DNA of 64,000 nt from Pseudobdellovibrionaceae bacterium (GCA_947444305.1 CANEZP010000009.1:111401-175400); one strand, 5' to 3'; numbered from the stretch's first letter, positions 53,377 through 63,086 are shown. The notes: generated by a model not told the origin, from the letters alone. Numbers and translations are program-made.

Positions 53377-56079
53377 CTAATTGATTTTGACGGTAAGGCT
53401 TTGAATGACCGCGACCAATTCATTTTTGTCGACGGGTTTCGCGATGTGGTTTTGAAATCCGGCTTGCAATGCTTTGATACGATCTTGCGAAGTCGCAAAG
53501 GCGGTCAGCGCAACGGCGGGTAAAGCTTTGGCTTGCCGTTCTTTCTCGAGCTCACGCCACGTGGTGATAAGCCGGTAGCCGTCCCACTCGGGCATGCCGA
53601 TATCCGAAAGCAAGAGATCGAAAGTGTTGTGTTTTAGCTCTTCGAAAGCTTCGCGACCGTTGTTCGCGACGGTGACCACCGCGCCTTGCCGGCGAAGCAT
53701 GTGGCCCATGGCCGTCGAAGAATCCTGCTGGTCTTCGGCTAAAAGAATACGCAGACCTTTGAGCGCCGCGCTTAAATCTGATTTCAAGGTGACCGTCGTG
53801 CTCGCGACCGTGTGCTCACGAAGCGCGTAGATCGGAAGAATTACGGTGAAGGCGGAGCCCGTGCCTTCGCCGCGGCTGTACGCTTGAATTCTGCCGCCGT
53901 GAAGTTCGACGAGAGATTTTACGATCGACAGTCCTAGGCCAAGGCCGCCGGTCCGCGCACCGTTTTCGCCGATTTGTTCGAAGCGGTTAAAGATGCTGCC
54001 GATGCGGTCGGGGGGAATGCCGATCCCGTCGTCGGTGATCGAAATCTCGACCGAAGAGGCTTTGCTTACCGTCTTAACGGTAATGTGGCCGCCCTTTTGC
54101 GTGAATTTTATGGCGTTGGTAATCAAGTTCCAAATAATTTGGCGCAAACGTTCCGGGTCGGCCGAAATCAAATTCGCCGAACCGCACTCGCACACGAGCT
54201 TTATGTTTTTCGAATTCGCCGTCGGCAGCAAAGAATCGACGGCATCTTTCGCGATCATACCGGCATCGACGTTAGGCTCGGGGTTGATTTTCATTTTGCC
54301 GGAGATGATCCGCGAGACATCGAGCAAATCGTTGATCAAGTTGATTTGGTGTTTGGCGTTGCGGTCGATCGTTTCCAACGCTTGATTCACTTCGGCGTCG
54401 CGAAATTGGTAATCTTTGAGTACGTCGATCCAGCCGATCATGATACCGAGCGGAGTACGCAACTCGTGCGAAACCATCCCGATAAATTCATCCTTGGCCT
54501 TGGTGGCGCGCTCAAGTTCAACGTTAGCGCGCGAGAGGTCGGCGGCTTTTTTAAAGATGCCTTGCACGAAGGTAAATAAAATGAACTGAGCTGCTTCGCG
54601 GTCCGAATCACTCCACACCCGCGATTTACCTTTGACCATTTGTGACCAAGCCGCGAACGACGACCGGGGTTCCAGCGATTTGACTAACTCGGCCTGTTCA
54701 GCCGGTTTACCGCCCCATTTTACTTCGTGCACAAATTCTGGCCTGAACCAAATCACCACGTCGCCAAAACCGAGCGAAAGCGGAACGGCCAACGCACCGA
54801 CGCCGTCAACGGCATGATCCAGAAACATTTCGGTTTGTAGACATTGTGTTTCGTAAAGGGCTAGCGATGGCTTGCCCGCGAGTTTTTCGGTAAGCGAAGT
54901 TATGAACTCCGTTGGTGGGCATTTTCCAAGCGTGATCGAGTCTCCACCGATCCGAACGTAGGCGCCGGCACTTTCGGTAGAACGCAAAAGTTGATCCGCC
55001 TGAGCTTTGAAAGCGGTGACCGCACTTTCGCCTTCGCTGACGGTCGCTAGTAAAGCTTGGGTCAGTTGGAAGACTTCGTTTCTGATTTTTAATCTACGTT
55101 CACTAACCGAATCTGCGATCCGGCCAGACAAAACTTGTGCCGCAAGCTCGCACGCCGCGCGCTGCTGTCGCGTAGGTTTTATCGGTTCACCGTAGCCATG
55201 ACAGGCGACCAAGCCCCAAAGTTCGCCGTTTAGTTTGATCGGAACCGAGAACGAAGTGCGAACACCCATGTTTTTAAGATACTGAATATGAATCGGTGAA
55301 CTTGCGCGGAAGGCGCTACAGCTCAGATCGATTTCAGATTTCCCGATTCCTTTTTTTGTCGCAATCGGCACCGGTAAAGCTTCCGAATCTACGATCATGC
55401 GAAATTTCGATTCGAAATAAAGTTTGCGGGCCTGCGCAGGAATATCCGAGGCAGGATAGAACAAATCCAAGTAGGGTGGGTATTCACCCTTGATCACTTC
55501 GGCGATGACCTGACCGTCCCAGTTGGGCTGGAACTTGTAAATCATTACGCGGTCAAAATTCGTAATCTGTTGGATCTGCTCAACCGCTTTTTGCGCGATG
55601 GCTTCTAGCGAAGAAGCGCTATCGAGCAAGTGGACAAGATGCTTTAAATCTAAAACGGGATCGTGGACGCCGCGCCCGCCGGCAGACTTTTCGAACTGCT
55701 CATCGTAGGTTTCTAGATCAATGCAGGTCAGGGTCCGATTTTCAAAGATTGCCGCGATTAAAATTCTGGGTCTACCGGTTCGCTTTACTAAGACCGGGCC
55801 GGTTTTGGCGATGTGCAAAGCTTGTTTGATATCGAAAGGTGAATCGTCGGCGAAGGTGAAGAAGTCGCCGAAATTTCCGCCGAGGCCTTCTTCCGGCGTG
55901 AGGCCGATCTGTTCCGTACAGTTTAATGAAACGGCGACGATTTGATCTGAGCCTTTTTTGCAACCGACGAAGGTGCCGCAGTCTTGGATCGCGCCGCAAA
56001 AAGCGAGCGGCTCACTTTCACAATTCGTAAGGTTATATTTTTGGTAAGCGAGCTGGTTCCAATATTCTTCTAAGTTCAT
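53377..56079 (-). CDS. Hybrid bacteriophytochrome histidine kinase with C-terminal receiver
   Basis: About 900 residues: PAS (1-110), GAF (about 130-300), PHY (about 310-500), DHp/CA kinase (about 515-760) and receiver (about 780-895). Biliverdin attachment Cys20 in NLTNCESEP; chromophore-pocket YPASDIPAQARKLY, RTSFSVPIK, His in SPIHIQYLKNMGV and WGLVACHGY. PHY tip contains RVWSDSDREAAQF. Kinase H-box MVSHELRTPL, N-box NLITNAIKF, G-boxes DDGIGIP and GGLGLGLSIV. Receiver Asp in LLLSDIGMP, Lys in IAKPVDK. The start may be GTG 56097. No haem oxygenase (BphO) gene is adjacent, so biliverdin must come from elsewhere. Confidence 0.95.
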   Translation of the reverse strand: MNLEEYWNQLAYQKYNLTNCESEPLAFCGAIQDCGTFVGCKKGSDQIVAVSLNCTEQIGLTPEEGLGGNFGDFFTFADDSPFDIKQALHIAKTGPVLVKRTGRPRILIAAIFENRTLTCIDLETYDEQFEKSAGGRGVHDPVLDLKHLVHLLDSASSLEAIAQKAVEQIQQITNFDRVMIYKFQPNWDGQVIAEVIKGEYPPYLDLFYPASDIPAQARKLYFESKFRMIVDSEALPVPIATKKGIGKSEIDLSCSAFRASSPIHIQYLKNMGVRTSFSVPIKLNGELWGLVACHGYGEPIKPTRQQRAACELAAQVLSGRIADSVSERRLKIRNEVFQLTQALLATVSEGESAVTAFKAQADQLLRSTESAGAYVRIGGDSITLGKCPPTEFITSLTEKLAGKPSLALYETQCLQTEMFLDHAVDGVGALAVPLSLGFGDVVIWFRPEFVHEVKWGGKPAEQAELVKSLEPRSSFAAWSQMVKGKSRVWSDSDREAAQFILFTFVQGIFKKAADLSRANVELERATKAKDEFIGMVSHELRTPLGIMIGWIDVLKDYQFRDAEVNQALETIDRNAKHQINLINDLLDVSRIISGKMKINPEPNVDAGMIAKDAVDSLLPTANSKNIKLVCECGSANLISADPERLRQIIWNLITNAIKFTQKGGHITVKTVSKASSVEISITDDGIGIPPDRIGSIFNRFEQIGENGARTGGLGLGLSIVKSLVELHGGRIQAYSRGEGTGSAFTVILPIYALREHTVASTTVTLKSDLSAALKGLRILLAEDQQDSSTAMGHMLRRQGAVVTVANNGREAFEELKHNTFDLLLSDIGMPEWDGYRLITTWRELEKERQAKALPAVALTAFATSQDRIKALQAGFQNHIAKPVDKNELVAVIQSLTVKIN

Positions 56080-56138
56080 TATTTTATGAACTATCACCGA
56101 TTTTTGGCCGGCGGTAGATTTATGGCTTTGCGGTAGGC

Positions 56139-57131
56139 TTAAGGTCGGGCGGCGTCAGCCTGCGGGCCAACGAGCGGGAAACCGTCGGCGAAGCGGATGT
56201 CGGCTCCGGCGTGAAGGGCGTTGCGAATAATTTTGAGCGCCGAAGGATTATCGAGCTTTACACCGTAAGCCGCGAAGGGGGCATCATCCTCGGCCATCGT
56301 ATTTTTCGCGGCGGACTGGCGTACGGTTTCTTCGCTGAGGTCATTGGTGAAACTTGTTAGGGCAACGACGCGCGTGCCGGCCTCGTCACGCGTGAGCCAC
56401 GGACCACCCGAGTCGCCAAATTTTGGGATAGGTAAGGTGTGATCATATTCGTTTTGGGAATTCAAACGATTGACCGCGAGCAAGTCGGCGACGTCGCCGC
56501 GGCGGTGCTTGAGGTCAAAAGCCCGGCGTAAACGGAAGTAACCGTCCTCATCTACGCGTTCGTATTGCGTCGGGAGAAAGGTTTCAAATTCGGAAACATC
56601 CGCGACGAGGGTCTTGGTGCCGCAGCGTGGATCCTCACCTTCGGTTTCGTTAGCCGAATAACCGAACCCGCAGATAAGCGTTTTTGTTTTATTTTTTGAA
56701 CTGCCGAGCGGTACGGGGCGCCATTTGGTTTGGGGTGCACCGTCGAAGATCAGAAACGCGATGTCCGCGCCGAAATTTACGCGGATATCCCCGCCGCCGT
56801 GGCGGATGACCTTCGCTAATTTTAAAGGGTGATCGGGGTGGGACACGACGTTCGTAAGCTTCATGAACGGCAAACCGTTGTCTTCGGCTTGTAAGTTGTT
56901 AAGGCAGTGCGAAGCGGTAAGGACTGTGAAGGGATTGGTGCCGACGACGACGGCCGAGCAAGTAGAGTCATAAACCCAGTATTCACCGGCGCGCTTGTTC
57001 CACGCGATCGTATTTGTTTGAAGTTTAACGACCGAAGTTTCATGGCCGGAGCGGAAGCTGCCGGCGGTCAAAGCGAGCGCGGGCTGGACTATGCAAAAGC
57101 TTAAAATCCAGAAAATTCCCGCGCCGTACAA
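56139..57131 (-). CDS. Trypsin-like secreted serine protease
   Basis: About 330 residues with signal segment ILSFCIVQPALA. The S1 triad is intact: His in LTASHCLNN, Asp in GADIAFLIF, Ser in PKFGDSGGPWLT. The start is TTG 57131, eight bases after GGGGGG (TTG 57137 is too close). Cys pairs (STCSAV, SHCLN, LICGFG, PRCGTK) suggest disulfides. Secreted trypsin-like enzymes are plentiful in predatory bacteria; the role here is open. Confidence 0.87.
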   Translation of the reverse strand: MYGAGIFWILSFCIVQPALALTAGSFRSGHETSVVKLQTNTIAWNKRAGEYWVYDSTCSAVVVGTNPFTVLTASHCLNNLQAEDNGLPFMKLTNVVSHPDHPLKLAKVIRHGGGDIRVNFGADIAFLIFDGAPQTKWRPVPLGSSKNKTKTLICGFGYSANETEGEDPRCGTKTLVADVSEFETFLPTQYERVDEDGYFRLRRAFDLKHRRGDVADLLAVNRLNSQNEYDHTLPIPKFGDSGGPWLTRDEAGTRVVALTSFTNDLSEETVRQSAAKNTMAEDDAPFAAYGVKLDNPSALKIIRNALHAGADIRFADGFPLVGPQADAARP

Positions 57132-57213
57132 AGTCAATTCCCCCCTGCCTTCGTGCTTAGGTATCTACCTAAACACGGAGCCCGTGGCGAGCGACATTAA
57201 TTTATGGGAGTGA

Positions 57214-57633
57214 TTAGCGAGCCGAATAATTGCCGCCCGCCGTGGCGGCACAGGCGGCTTTTGCGCTCTCGAGCGTGTATTGCGGGGGATAGTAGCTGAC
57301 GTATGTTAAATTAGTTTGGCCCGCACCGACGATGCAGACGCCTAAGCTAGCGGCCGCGTCGCAATTTTGCGTAGAAAAGACCCCGCCCGAAGATTCGCAA
57401 CTCGATTTGAGAATGTTGAGGTAGCCGGGTTCATTGTACTCGGATCCGACCGCCTCCATGCAGATATTGATCGTCGAGACGCCTTTTCGATCGCAAGTGC
57501 CGTACGGCTTTCGGGCTAACGACGTAGCCGCGTTGGCCCCGCCGCTCGCTTTGTTCGTGTCGAACTCTCCGCAGGCACTCAGCAAGAGCGCGAGGGCCGT
57601 CGTCGTAAGAAATAAAATTCCGTATTTATACAC
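57214..57633 (-). CDS. Small Cys-rich lipoprotein of unknown function
   Basis: 139 residues from GTG 57633 with GAGGA upstream; lipobox LLLSACGEF. Seven further Cys (GTCDRK, NICMEA, SSCESS, NCDAA, GVCIVG, ACAAT) suggest disulfides. It starts 13 bases after the stop of the vWA lipoprotein gene and is likely co-expressed with it. No family recognised. Confidence 0.75.
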   Translation of the reverse strand: MYKYGILFLTTTALALLLSACGEFDTNKASGGANAATSLARKPYGTCDRKGVSTINICMEAVGSEYNEPGYLNILKSSCESSGGVFSTQNCDAAASLGVCIVGAGQTNLTYVSYYPPQYTLESAKAACAATAGGNYSAR

Positions 57634-57646
57634 GCTGATCCTCGCC

Positions 57647-58723
57647 TTAATCCATGCAGGTGAAATGAGCTTTGACCAAACTGCCGACGGCCGGTGCACT
57701 TTGCAAAACAACTTTGTTCGGGGCTAGAAAAGTCGAAGGGACCAAAACTAGGGCGCCGCCCAAGCCTTGCTCGTAGATCTTTGCCGTCCCGCCTAAGATG
57801 TTATTGCAGGGTAGGGTATAAGTTTTTGATTCATTAACGATGTTTACCGCCAAAGATTCGAGCTGCTGTTGATAGGTTTTATTTAGCGCACAAATGTCGC
57901 CGATGATTCCGTTGGTCAGGCGAGAAAGCTCCATGTAAACGTCGCCCATGTAAAGTCCGCCCGCGCCCATGCAGGCTTGCGAACCCGTCACGATGGAGTG
58001 AAAGGTGATGGTTTTCGAGCCGCTGCTGTAAGTATCGAGCGCGCGAATGTCTCTGATGAAATTGCTAGGGTCGTCGATCGCTTCGAAGGTAGGCGAAGCG
58101 CGACCGGTACTGCTCTCATCTTCATCAGATAAAACGATGACCGAAAGCGGGGTGTCGGCCCTTAAGAAGCCGCGGCTTGTGGCAGGATCGAATTCTCTGG
58201 CCGCCATCATTCTTGCCGCCGCGATTCCACGTTCGTCGCCGCTGCCGTTGATGCCTAGGGAAACCGTCGCCTGAAAAGCGGAGTTCGCCTGGGCCGTATT
58301 CACCGAGCTATCTAAATAATAGGTATTTGCGGCCACGCCCGCGAAAGCGGCCAATGCACCTTGCCGGCCGGGGCCCTCCGCAGATACGTCGGTCGAAGTG
58401 ATGCCGATGTGCCAATCTAAAGTCCCGCCGCTGTAGGTATTGATCGTCGAGGTGAAGGACGGAAATCCGTTCTGCAGCAACGCTTGCTCTTCGGCCATCG
58501 AACCTGAGGTATCGATCACGAACAAAATATCGGCCGTGCGTTTAACGAAAAAGTAGGAGTTCTTTATGACGCCGCCGGGGGGTGGCGGTGCCTCTATCGA
58601 AGCGCCTTCGATTTCGTTCTTAACGCCGCCGTTTTCAAACGCGACTTCGGAACAGCCCGCGCTGAGCAACGTAAAGAGTGCCAATCCTGTAGTCGCCCAA
58701 ATGTGTGATCTTCGGTCAATCAT
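57647..58723 (-). CDS. von Willebrand factor A domain lipoprotein
   Basis: 358 residues. Lipobox TLLSAGCSEV; vWA MIDAS motif in LFVIDTSGSMAEEQ with SPLSVIVLSDEDESS as the later acidic strand. A metal-dependent protein-binding domain exposed on the envelope is inferred. A proline spacer (APPPPGG) separates lipid anchor and domain. First gene of a pair with the small Cys-rich lipoprotein. Confidence 0.87.
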   Translation of the reverse strand: MIDRRSHIWATTGLALFTLLSAGCSEVAFENGGVKNEIEGASIEAPPPPGGVIKNSYFFVKRTADILFVIDTSGSMAEEQALLQNGFPSFTSTINTYSGGTLDWHIGITSTDVSAEGPGRQGALAAFAGVAANTYYLDSSVNTAQANSAFQATVSLGINGSGDERGIAAARMMAAREFDPATSRGFLRADTPLSVIVLSDEDESSTGRASPTFEAIDDPSNFIRDIRALDTYSSGSKTITFHSIVTGSQACMGAGGLYMGDVYMELSRLTNGIIGDICALNKTYQQQLESLAVNIVNESKTYTLPCNNILGGTAKIYEQGLGGALVLVPSTFLAPNKVVLQSAPAVGSLVKAHFTCMD

Positions 58724-59016
58724 CTTGATAACCTCGCACCGGTCTAAATCAGCAGTATTTATGCCCGCGTTTTGTCACGAAATGAGAACACGCCAAACTC
58801 GCGCAGGTGCCCGAACACAGAATAGATTTCGCCGAATTCTCATCGCGGGAATGTTCTGCAATCAGTCATGATTTTTGAGACCCGATTTTCGTCGACAAAA
58901 TCGGCGGATTTCCTGCGTTTTATAATTATGTTTAAAGCGGGCGTGTGCGCGTACACCGTTAAACCTGAGTGTGTATCCCCGTTGACCGCTTGCTAAAATT
59001 TAGCGAAGGTCGTGCG
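58724..59016. other. 290-base intergenic region with an 8-base perfect inverted repeat
   Basis: CCGATTTT-CGTCGAC-AAAATCGG at 58882-58904, within the region between the divergent vWA lipoprotein and LON-domain genes. A loop sequence GTCGAC is itself palindromic. The following TATAATTATG near 58921-58930 may be a promoter element for the plus-strand genes. No gene supported. Confidence 0.5.
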
Positions 59017-59664
59017 ATGGATGAAATTTCACTTTTCCCTATCCCCGGAAGCGTATCGCTGCCGTTTAGCACGGTTCCTTTACATGTGTTTGAGCCACGC
59101 TATCGCAAAATGATTCACGATTCCGTGGCGGCAAAGCGTAGGGTCGGGGTAGCGCACACCCAAAGGGTGATTGCCGAGCATAAAAGTCCCGCCGGCGCTT
59201 CCCACGAAGAAATCCTAAGCTCGAATCATTCTACCTACCTGGCGCATCCCATATTCTCGGCCGGATTTCCCGAAATCGTCGAAGTTTTTCCCGATGGTCG
59301 TTTGGCCGTGCAAATCGAAATGGATCGCCGTTTTGAGATCGTTGAGGAGCAGCAGGCGGTCCCCTACAAGATTGTCCTCTGTCGTCCGTTCGAAGACGCG
59401 CCGGAAATCGCTTCGGAAACTTTGCGCCGGCAGCTCGACCGCACGCTGCTCGAACTGGTTGATGGAAGGTCCAACGAAGTGAAGCGGTATTTGAGCAGTG
59501 AAGGCTGGAAGAATCAGTCGCTCGTCGAGTATAGCTTCAAAATATTTTCGCTCGTGCAGTTTGAGCCCGACACGCTCCAAAAGATTCTAGAATTGAAGTC
59601 GCCGGCCGCGCGTATCAGCTTTCTGCTTACGGCTTTCACCAAAGGCAACAGCGGCAACGCTTGA
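59017..59664 (+). CDS. LON substrate-binding domain protein
   Basis: 215 residues from ATG 59017 (GAAGG seven bases upstream). The opening SLFPIPGSVSLPFSTVPLHVFEPRYRKM is the LON N-terminal substrate-recognition domain; no ATPase or protease part follows. Such stand-alone proteins are common and of unclear role. The stop overlaps the next gene's ATG (TGATG), so it is coupled to the HDAC-family gene. Confidence 0.9.
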   Translation: MDEISLFPIPGSVSLPFSTVPLHVFEPRYRKMIHDSVAAKRRVGVAHTQRVIAEHKSPAGASHEEILSSNHSTYLAHPIFSAGFPEIVEVFPDGRLAVQIEMDRRFEIVEEQQAVPYKIVLCRPFEDAPEIASETLRRQLDRTLLELVDGRSNEVKRYLSSEGWKNQSLVEYSFKIFSLVQFEPDTLQKILELKSPAARISFLLTAFTKGNSGNA

Positions 59665-60560
59665 TGGATGTCTTTTATTCCGATCACTACACTTTGCCGC
59701 TGCCGCCGACGAACCGGTTTCCGATGGCGAAGTACCGGATGCTCCGCGATTACTTAATCGATCAAAGCGTGATCGATGCCGGTCAACTCAAAGCGAGCCC
59801 CCTTGCCTCACCGGAACAATTGCGACTAGCGCATACGGGTGACTACATCGAAGCGATGCGTGATGGAACCGTCGCTACCGAAATCATTAAACGTATCGGC
59901 TTCCCTTGGAGCCCTGAACTTTACGTTCGTAGTTGCGCCACCGTCGGCGGCGCGATCGCGGCGGCCAAGTCGGCGTTGCGCGACGGAATCGCGGGTAACT
60001 TGGCGGGCGGTACGCATCACTCGCACGCCGATCGTGGTGAAGGTTACTGCGTGTTCAACGATATCGCCGTGGCCGCCCGTTATTTAGTCAAACATCGCCT
60101 AGCGGCGCGCATCGCGGTCATCGATCTGGATGTGCACCAGGGTAACGGCAATTCGAGTATCCTGCACGACGATCCCAATATGTTTATCTTCAGCATGCAC
60201 GGGGAGAAAAATTATCCGTTCGTTAAAGTGCCGTCCCACCTCGATATCGCACTAACCGAGGGTGCGGACGACGATTTATTCCTGAGCGAACTCGAGCGGG
60301 GAATGAAGGCCGTCGGAGATTTTAATCCGGATTACATCTTCTACCAAATGGGCGTTGATCCGCTGAAAGAAGATACCCTCGGCAAGATGAACCTGACCTT
60401 CGACGGACTCATTCGGCGTGACGAGTGCGTCTTAAGCTTCGCGCACGAACGCAATGTTCCGCTTTCGCTGGCGCTCGGCGGTGGTTACGCCAAACCGATC
60501 GAGTTGAGCGTAGAGGCTTACGCGAATACCTACCGGGCCGTGAACAGAATCTACTCTTAG
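59664..60560 (+). CDS. Histone deacetylase family (AcuC/APAH-like) hydrolase
   Basis: 298 residues with the arginase-deacetylase fold: GGTHHSHADRGEGYCVFND (active-site His pair), zinc ligands in VIDLDVHQGNGNS and the later MGVDPLKEDTLG, and LALGGGYAK. Such bacterial enzymes remove acetyl groups from proteins, polyamines or other amides. Coupled to the LON-domain protein. Confidence 0.92.
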   Translation: MDVFYSDHYTLPLPPTNRFPMAKYRMLRDYLIDQSVIDAGQLKASPLASPEQLRLAHTGDYIEAMRDGTVATEIIKRIGFPWSPELYVRSCATVGGAIAAAKSALRDGIAGNLAGGTHHSHADRGEGYCVFNDIAVAARYLVKHRLAARIAVIDLDVHQGNGNSSILHDDPNMFIFSMHGEKNYPFVKVPSHLDIALTEGADDDLFLSELERGMKAVGDFNPDYIFYQMGVDPLKEDTLGKMNLTFDGLIRRDECVLSFAHERNVPLSLALGGGYAKPIELSVEAYANTYRAVNRIYS

Positions 60561-60685
60561 CCGATAGGGGTAACTAGCCTGGACTCTGGCCCATGGCCCC
60601 TCGACCCCGGACTCTTTTTGCGTGGACTGATCTCTTACGTGTTTCGATAATGGGTGAGCGCCATAAACCATCACCCGGAGATCAT

Positions 60686-61252
60686 ATGAATACATTCGTT
60701 AGCCGACCTTTAGGTTACGCAGGAGCTTTCATTGCCGCAGCGATTATGGCGCTGACCACGGGCTGCGCTTCCGGTGGGTATAAATTAACCCGGCGCTATT
60801 CGCAGTTTGTGAACAAGCAGATGATCATCATCCGTATCGTTTTGTATCTTCTGGCCGGGGTTGTGTTTGCGGTCACCATGATGATCGATCTCGTGATTTT
60901 TAATACGATTGATTTTTGGGAAGGCCGCGTATCGGCCGGTGAGTATAACTTCAATAAAGGCGAACAAACCTTTCACGTACGCCACGAAGTTCTGCCCGGT
61001 TCTTCGCTAAAACGCTCGACCACGCAGATCTACGGGATGAAGAAAGAGTTGCTACAAACCGTCGTGCTTCAAGAGACGGTTTCCGGAGAGGTTGAGCTGC
61101 TCGTCGACGGCCGGCTTCGCACCAAAGTTCGTGACCTCGCCGGCTTGCCGATGATGGCGATGTACGATTCAAACGGAACGCTTCAATCCGACAAAACTAT
61201 TCTGGTTGAGACGTCGGTGCCGGCGATCAATCTGGCCGCGAAAGCTCGCTAG
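60686..61252 (+). CDS. DUF3332 lipoprotein-like protein
   Basis: 188 residues from ATG 60686, CGGAG five bases upstream. Lipobox LTTGCASGGY, then a second hydrophobic segment (IIIRIVLYLLAGVVFAVTMMIDLVIF) and NTIDFWEGR, the DUF3332 hallmark, with a beta-rich C-terminal domain. Its end overlaps the convergent GIDE gene by four bases. Function unknown. Confidence 0.85.
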   Translation: MNTFVSRPLGYAGAFIAAAIMALTTGCASGGYKLTRRYSQFVNKQMIIIRIVLYLLAGVVFAVTMMIDLVIFNTIDFWEGRVSAGEYNFNKGEQTFHVRHEVLPGSSLKRSTTQIYGMKKELLQTVVLQETVSGEVELLVDGRLRTKVRDLAGLPMMAMYDSNGTLQSDKTILVETSVPAINLAAKAR

Positions 61253-62436
61253 CGGCAGCGGTTTCTGTTGCCGTGCGCGCAGGAGACTTTTTTGTAATAC
61301 TCCGATTGTTCAAGCGTTAACGTAAATTCTGACTGCCGCAGCAAAGTCTCACAGGCGGCGGCGGTCCCGCCTACGCAATCCGTATGAAGCTGCGTCGGGT
61401 TTAGTGCGGCAACTTGGCGCGCCGGAAGGCTGGTCTGCGCCGGACCTTCGGTAGCCCAAGAATCTGAAGTAACGTTCGGGAAATATTCATAAACAGGGAT
61501 GCCGATGCCGATCGCCAGCAATAAAGCCCCGCCCGCGAACTGCAGCCACAATTTACTTTTCATGCGGCCGACCAGGTGACTTTCGAACGCATCGGCGACG
61601 AAGAGCTGGTGGCTCACGCTACTGCCTAGGCGCCCGAAAACCGCGAACGATTCTTCAGCGTCGGTCTTACCGTTCATGCGCGCGATCCTCGCGGCCATCG
61701 CGTAGCCGGTCTTAGCTTCTTCGGCCGAGACGGTACCGTCGCGGTTGGTGTCGAGCGCGGCGGTCGCTTCTTTGATATTGCGGTTCGTGCCGCAAAAAAC
61801 TTTTTTGGTAAATGCGGTCAGACCGCCGCTCGTGATACTCGCGGCACTTTGCTCTACCGTGCGAAAGTCGCCGCTGACGTAGACCGGAGAGCCGACGCGC
61901 AGTTCACTCTCTTTGACGCGAAATTTGCTCGCGAAAAGACCCCAAAGCGTTGTGGAGGGCGGAAAAGAGTCGACGGGTCCGTCGATGACCGAAGCGAGGA
62001 TTCGCTCTTTATCTTTTGCGTCGATCGAATTCCAAGAGCGGATCCGTGTTTCACCGATATTGATCTCGCCCTGAAGTGGATCGATTACCGCGACGCCCGT
62101 TGAATCGACGACGTAGAAAGGTTCCTTGTGCGAGAAGGTCGAGACGGTGCGCCACTCGGTACGCCGGTTTTTGCCGCTGCCCGTGGAGTATTCTCGTTGT
62201 AATTCAAAACAGTAATAGACCGCTTCGCCGTTCTCGTAGGATTGAACCGTGCCGCCCGCGGGCCACGCGAAGCCTTCGAATTCAACGTAACCTTGCGCGG
62301 CCGTATCGATCTTAGAGCGGGGAGTATCGACGACCTGGCGTAGCTTCCTGTGGCGCTTAAGCGCGCTGTGGAAAAGGCCGCCCCCGATCAAGAGACAAGC
62401 CGCGATAAACTTTATATCGTTGCCGCCGGAAGCCAC
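61249..62436 (-). CDS. GIDE-domain membrane protein with EF-hand insertion
   Basis: 395 residues. A first membrane helix (8-24), a GIDE (E3 ubiquitin ligase-like, non-RING) domain (about 40-220: FAWPAGGTVQSYENGEAVYYCFELQ), then an EF-hand loop DTNRDGTVSAEE (229-240: D229, N231, D233, V236, E240 all fit), a second membrane helix (about 298-316) and a C-terminal part with four Cys. It follows the LemA gene by three bases. GIDE-LemA neighbours are frequent. No RING motif is visible, so ubiquitin-ligase activity is not implied. Confidence 0.88.
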   Translation of the reverse strand: MASGGNDIKFIAACLLIGGGLFHSALKRHRKLRQVVDTPRSKIDTAAQGYVEFEGFAWPAGGTVQSYENGEAVYYCFELQREYSTGSGKNRRTEWRTVSTFSHKEPFYVVDSTGVAVIDPLQGEINIGETRIRSWNSIDAKDKERILASVIDGPVDSFPPSTTLWGLFASKFRVKESELRVGSPVYVSGDFRTVEQSAASITSGGLTAFTKKVFCGTNRNIKEATAALDTNRDGTVSAEEAKTGYAMAARIARMNGKTDAEESFAVFGRLGSSVSHQLFVADAFESHLVGRMKSKLWLQFAGGALLLAIGIGIPVYEYFPNVTSDSWATEGPAQTSLPARQVAALNPTQLHTDCVGGTAAACETLLRQSEFTLTLEQSEYYKKVSCAHGNRNRCR

Positions 62437-62439
62437 TGT

Positions 62440-63024
62440 TTAGGCGCCTTGACCGAACTTCGGTAAATTCATCTTGAGGCTGGGCGTCGCACGTTCCGCT
62501 TCGGAAACCGCGAACATCGTTTGACGTTGGTAGTTCAGCATGCGCGCCGCGAACACGTCGGGGAATTGATCGAGTCTGGTGTTAAAGTTAGCCACCGCTT
62601 CGTTGTAAGTCTCGCGGCGATCGGCGATTGTGTTCTCAAGTTGCGAAACGCGTGTTTGTAACTGCACGAAATTCCCGTTCGCTTTTAATTCCGGGTAAGC
62701 TTCGCCGATGGCGGCCACGCCTTGCAGAGCGATGCTCATCGCTCCGGAGGCTTGGATTTTCTCGTCGACCGTGCGGGCGCTGCCGTAGTTGGCGCGGGCG
62801 TTGACCAGGCTTTTTAAGAGTTGTGATTCGTAGCCCGCGTACTGCTCGATGACCTGAATCAACTGCGGGATTTCGTCAAAGCGCTGCTTTAAAATGACGT
62901 CGATGTTCGACCACGCGCGCTCGAGTTGATTGCGAAGACTTACTAAGCCGTTGTAGATGTTGATGGCCATGACGACTAAGCCGAAAAGTACGATGCCGAC
63001 GAACAAAAGGATGAATAAATTCAT
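62440..63024 (-). CDS. lemA: LemA-family membrane protein
   Basis: 194 residues: N-terminal membrane helix (FILLFVGIVLFGLVVMAI) with long helical coiled domain carrying YNGLVSLRNQLERAWSNIDVILKQR and NFNTRLDQFPDVFAARMLNY, as in LemA. Coupled to the GIDE gene (three bases apart). Its function is not settled. Confidence 0.92.
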   Translation of the reverse strand: MNLFILLFVGIVLFGLVVMAINIYNGLVSLRNQLERAWSNIDVILKQRFDEIPQLIQVIEQYAGYESQLLKSLVNARANYGSARTVDEKIQASGAMSIALQGVAAIGEAYPELKANGNFVQLQTRVSQLENTIADRRETYNEAVANFNTRLDQFPDVFAARMLNYQRQTMFAVSEAERATPSLKMNLPKFGQGA

Positions 63025-63086
63025 GAGATGCCTCCGATGAATTTTTCGGCATCCCGCTACTTTAAATGAACTTTATTAGAGAAAAA

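Noticed and set aside
53974..54579. Plus-strand 201-residue frame inside the phytochrome gene
   Set aside because: Antisense shadow; no ribosome site and no recognisable domain.
58882..58904. Terminator
   Set aside because: The inverted repeat lies between divergent genes, upstream of both, and has no T-tract, so it is more likely an operator or structural element.
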